From positions 8,103,685 to 8,167,684 of the forward strand of contig OX419339.1 in NCBI GenBank assembly GCA_948470475.1: DNA of 64,000 nucleotides. Reading direction: 5' to 3'. The number at the start of each line of letters is the position of its first letter. The stretch's first letter is position 1. This document shows positions 25,401-31,400 of the stretch, piece by piece. The position numbers and the translations under genes are program-made. The notes under the pieces are model-generated. The model did no database searches and was not told the DNA's origin. It saw only the letters and a list, made by a program, of their open reading frames with translations. The stretch comes from Galaxea fascicularis. Taxonomy: Eukaryota > Cnidaria > Anthozoa > Scleractinia > Euphylliidae.

Positions 25401-28400
25401 TTCGCATTGAATGTTATGCACCCGTAAGAAAAGGAATGGCGCGTTTTCAAGGATTGGCGGGTTTATCATAATATGCCAAGTTTGTTTAAGCAGTAGTGAA
25501 AGTTACATTACTGATAACCTTTAAAAGCGGGCTCGCAAATTGCCATCCGGCCCACTGCTCCCCAATCTCCACTCTGCTATTGGCGCTGCTTTCATGTCGA
25601 AATGACCGTTGTTCATATGACGTCAAACCTGTTTTAACTTGTCATCGTACTAGCGGGAACAGTGCTTGTAGCACGTCCTCCAATGAAACACCTGTTCTGG
25701 TTGTTGAAACCTGTTTGAACCGGAGTAGGGCTTCATTACCACAGCCTTGCCCACTTACGTCTCACCATCCCCCTCCTCCCCTCCCCCCCTTCCCCCTGCT
25801 TTAATCTCGTCTTAAAAGCATGTATGGTCGGCTCATAATATGAAGAATACAGCTATGTAAATACGTGGCGCGAAACCTATTGGCGTCACAAGATAAGAAC
25901 CCTCACATTTCATAAGGGCTCATGCGACTGTTCAAACTCAAAAAAGTATTCATTTCTCCTTAGCTGTGAAAACAAAACTTGGCCAATTCATTGACACTCT
26001 TTGTTTGCGTGGCCTTGATCTCCTGCAGTCAATATTTTCATGCGAAATCTCACGACTTCAAACACGCACTAAAAGAAGAACACGTCTTTGCACATGGATG
26101 TCAGTGCCCTAGTTGGACTTTGGTCGCTTTGACAGTACTTACCACAGGCAGACATGGTGACCCTCTACAAGCACGTAGGGAGCCTAAACCCAAACACATT
26201 GCACGTACATAGCATTGAAACCCCACTATTAACGAACAATATTTGGGCCCTCGATCGCTCGTTTATTCCACTTTAACATTTTGTGAATGTGTGAGATAAA
26301 AGTACCTGCATGACAGAAAGTAACTACTCATGAGCGGAAGTTCTTATCCTCAACAATTCTGCTAAGAACTGGTGTCTCGAAAATCGGTGAATGAATAATA
26401 CAATCATTCAATGTTATTAAGAGCATCACTATGTGGTCGATTTAGTTACATGGGCACGGAATGAAAATATTTGTTAGAGCCAAAGACGTGTAAAATCGCA
26501 CGAGTTGACCAGTTGAAAAAATAGGAGTTGGCCATACAGTGATCTCTTTAAAGTGTAAGTTAAGTCACGTTTTGTTTTGAATTTTTGAACGTATTCTTAA
26601 CGGTACCTAGCAAAATATATTTGTTACACCTTTTTATTTCATTCAAGATGAATGCAATATTTCAATGTTTTGCGTCACGTCATGAAATCGCTGTTTACAC
26701 CTTGCGACCACGATATTCTCAAAACGCAAAAACACATCTCCAACTTTACACGCTATATCTGAAGCATATACCACCCAAATCAAAAATTTGAATACGTAGG
26801 TAAACAGAACGTTGATGACGCATTGCCTCCCGATATCGAAATTGTTTCGTTTGTTCTTTTTTGATACGATACGCGAGGGCCAACATGGACCTTTTTATCT
26901 GAAATTAATAGTAAAACAATGCTAAATACGCAAAGAAATTGTACGTATTTTGCGGACCTCCCCTCGTTTGTATTGGCATTCGATAAATTCACCATGTATG
27001 ATTACTTATGTATATTCTGGGAAGAAAGAGGCAAAACCCAATTAAAGCCTTGCGGGGTTAGTTTCTAAACAATCTGTGATGCTGCGTCGGCGGTGACCAG
27101 TGGTACACGAAAGTTTGGTTTTCTCAGCTGAGTTGGTAATGTGTAAATTGGCCTCTAACTGAGATACAAAAGCTGATGTATCGACCATTGACCCTTCGTC
27201 AGAGCGAATAACGCATTGAGTGAATGTGCAAATGAATTGTTTATTAAGATGACTAGGTAGCCTGAAGCCTGAAATGTCTTGAGTTATATTCTTTGACATT
27301 GCTCTAGTGCTGCTTTGCTTCAACTGCAAATATATTTAATGTAAGACATTGTATCGATCACTAAGTGGATAGAATTTATCCTTTTGTTTTCTGCCCTTAC
27401 GCACAAAATCTGGGAGTGCTTACCGTTATATATATATCACACGTAAGACAAAAGAAAAACGATAGAATAGCTTATGTATATTGCCAAATGACGTAGATCT
27501 GTTTTTGTGTTTCTCCCTTCTTCAAATGACGCAAAAGATTAAGGGATTTAATTGCTGCATCTTTCAAATGACGCTGAACAAACACTGGCTAGAATAGTGT
27601 TATTAAGTGAATTGACATTGGAATTGGTAAAGTTGTGTTTCGTAATTCTTGATGACACAACAGGATTAAGTGCTTCACTGTTGTACTGAAAAGACGTAAA
27701 ACCGAAAACTGAAGATTAAACCAAAAACAAATATTAAGTTTGCGACTAATTGCGTGATGGGTTGAAGAGAAATAATGTGTCTTTGCAGTGCTAACAAACT
27801 GAAATAGAGTTGATGATGCATTCATTGATACATGAATCAATGGGGTTTGACTTTTTGTTCTCCCACTTAATAGATTCTCTACGACGATTGTCAATGCAAA
27901 TTGCTATAATGAGACTTTTTGAAGAATTAGAATACGTGTCTTCGAGTTTTTCTTTGTCTTTTCTTTTTTTTTTTTTTACACCACTTGTGGTTAAACGATT
28001 GACTATTCCACTTCAAAGTTCAAAGATGGGTTACCTTTAACAAATTTCTGTTTTCATAGTCCCTGTGACAGTTTAGTTGTTTAAGCTGCGTCGTTGAAAA
28101 TATTTTACAGCGCTTTCAAATAAACAATGAGGGAAACCAGGATGTGCACGTTTTAGAGTTAGTCGATGTCGTATGGATTTTAAATTATTCCGCTCATGTA
28201 GCAGGTGTCTGAAATAGGTAATCATTAGGGAGGTTAGAATCGTACGCCAGAACAATCAAATTATCTGATAAGTCGTCTGCCATGCAATGTGAATGTAATT
28301 ATCATAATTTGAAGAGCAGACGAAAAGAGACAAAGTCGGCTACTTTTTTGTTTAATTTGATGAATGGCGTATCGCATTCTGTGTACTCGTGAGTCAAAAA

Positions 28401-31400
28401 CGTGCGATTCTATGACAATCTTACAGCGAAATGGCTGCCACCTGAGATGGCAAACAAAGGCAAATAGTCAAACTGAAAAATTTGTCTCGAGGGTAGTCAC
28501 GTTCAGTCTTGAGCATTTATTATTATTATCATTATTATTATTATCTCTTTAGTTCGAAGATAATTAAAATCGCATCAAAGAGAACGAAGCGTAAGGAATC
28601 CACGTACACATACAGAACAAGTGACAATCAGTGGAGAAACTTTGCAAAGCCAGTCTAGCATATCTACTTGGATTTTTTAGAACGGGGCCTTTCGGGCACC
28701 TGTTTTGTTTCGCTGATGAAAACAAGAGGCCAATCCAAACGTTACAGTGGATACAATTCTTTTCTTATCCTGTCTCTTTCGTGTTATTTTTTTAATATTA
28801 TTATTGATATTTTTAGTTTTGTTTTGAGGATCATCTGAATCAATAAACCCTTGTTTGCGTTGTATTATGGCAAAAATGCCGACATTTTCGTATATTCATA
28901 ATGTGCTCATAGCCGAGGGTTGCTTGAACGTCGGATACGTGCTTGACCTGAACGTACAAGTTGTATTTAAATCAAATGCCCCTCGTGTTAATAGGAAGCA
29001 CAACTGGACAGCTATGACTGTAATGGTCACATTTCCTACCTTTCTACGTGCGCGGTTGCGTCGCGTGAAGTAGGAAGTAGGAAGTGGTCAGCCTCTAGTA
29101 GATTAAGATAAGAAAAGTTTCTTCTGCTAGGTTTCAGGCGCTTTATTCGTGTTCTAAGTCCCTTTGTCAGATTGCTTTTTTCATACGTACATAAGCTTCA
29201 CTATCCTCTCTGTTCTCCTCTATTTCTACTCATTTTACAGTGCCTTTTTTTATTCCTGCACAACAGTTTTCTTCCAGTGCTTTCTTCCTCCCGTTTCTTA
29301 AATCGGAAACAATCGTGAGGTCATTTGATTAACAGCTTTCAATATCTTATCTGATATGTATTTGGGATGTGGCTAGAAGTCTTTGTTTGTTTATCTCGTA
29401 TTTTCACTTTTCAATGTACCGTTAATAATTGAGCTGCATACGCGCTTTGCGGAAAACCAACATCACAAGCGATGTTAGCACGTCGGTCTTGCAAATAACA
29501 TCGCCGGTTAGAAGTACTTTTCTCTTCTAGAATAACACTGTTCTGTCTTAGTGCAACCCAGTTATTCACAGGCACCGTTTGGCCTTGTTGGTCTCCTTTT
29601 CGTCATCACAGTGCTAATGTTAATTGAGGTCAGACCTCGTCCGCAAATTTAATGTAAACAGAAGCAAACCGCAAGCTTCCCGGTAGAACCTTCTATATCT
29701 ACCGTAAGAACATTCAAGATATTGGTAGTCCCAAAGCACTTGTGGACGTTTTCTACACGTTCGTTGAAATCTGCCCGCCGACAGTGCCTTTTTTTTTTTT
29801 TTTTTGGAAACCGGAAGCTAAATGTTTCTTGAAATTACCGAATTCTCCCAAACCATGAATGAATGCGAGGACACTGATTTTCTCTCCAAGTACTTATTAC
29901 TTAATTTTCGCTCACGTTTGTCAGTTATTATTTCACAGGTCATGTTCGTGTAAAACTTTCTTTGAATTAGCCGCCTTGTAGAATGTTTTCGAAGGATCGT
30001 AAGAACGGTTAAGATATTCGCTTTCAAAGCATATTTCCTCCGGTAAAAAATGTCTTCCCCTACTTTTTTATATTTTCCATCAAGCCCTTTCGCACTCTGC
30101 TTCATTTGTAAGCTATCAAATAATTCATTGTGCGTAGAAGTTTGCCTTCCTGGCTGCCTTCAGAACGTTAAAGGTGTCCTGTCACCTTCGCAGGTTGCTA
30201 TCGCTGGCCTGTCCCTCCCAGTATTCGAGGAATCTCTAGCTTTTTTGCGAGTATTCATTTTAAGTTCTAAGTCCTTGTTTGTCAAGTTGCGTGTCTTCGG
30301 CCTCCACGTAATCTCTTTGATTTCTGTGGCAAGAAACGTCACAGCCACCAAGCATGAAGTCAATGCATAGAACATTCTAATTACTGTAGCGTAAGAATAT
30401 TAGATATATTGTCACTCTACGTATATTGCTTCCATAAGCATAGTATAGAGGTATAGAGCATAGTATGTCTCTTAATATGGACGTAAAGCCCAAGACTGGA
30501 GCTCTTTCTCTCTCTCTCTCTCTTTCTGTAGTGAAATTTTCAAAAAACCTTTAAAACAAAAGACACAATTCCTCCTCCCCCGATCAGCATGGCATATAGT
30601 GGTTTTATTTGGCTTACATCGATTTTCAAGATTTCCTGTCTTCAGAAATTACAGGCCTTTGTTCTCTTTAATTACTTAGGTCATTCATTAGGCTTAGGTC
30701 ATTTCGTCCACACTACATTTTTTTTTCAGACTCCGTGCAGTTCCTCACGACCCCTTGTTTAGTTCAGGAATGTAATCATCCGATAAAACAACCACTATCG
30801 TTTGAATCGTCAAATCTAAGCCTCTTTGATCTTCAGTGTATGGATTTCATACTTAAACTTCCTATCTGGTCAAGAGTTCTAGCCGGTGAATATTCCAAAC
30901 ATCCTGTCTGAATATCAATCACGCTTTACTCTGATGGCCGGAAATTCCGTTTAGAATCCTTAATAGGAAGAAAGCTCACCAACGTAGTACAGGTCTGAGC
31001 TGTACGTGTCTTATCGTGCTCTTTTGAGTGCGGATACTCTAACCCTCTCAAAAGTTGAAACTGTATCAAAACTTCGCTTCCCACATTCCACAGACTTTGG
31101 CCAGCTATGTTTAAACTTGATTAAATTCTTTTTTTTTTTCTTTATTGCATTGAAAGGACTGTAAGAAAACCGCAACAACTGAGTTCCGCTCAACAGCTTA
31201 TATTTGACGCTTGATAAAGCTTTTTATACGAAACCTGAAAACACATCACATGACAGAAAGATTGAACGTTCGTAGGCGATCGCAACACCCGACAGCACTG
31301 TATACAATGTAGCTCAGTAACATTCATTGCTCCGTTATATTTGGATTTTGCCGATTTCAAATGACCTCGTTTAACCAGAATATGCAGCCACTAGCCCTCA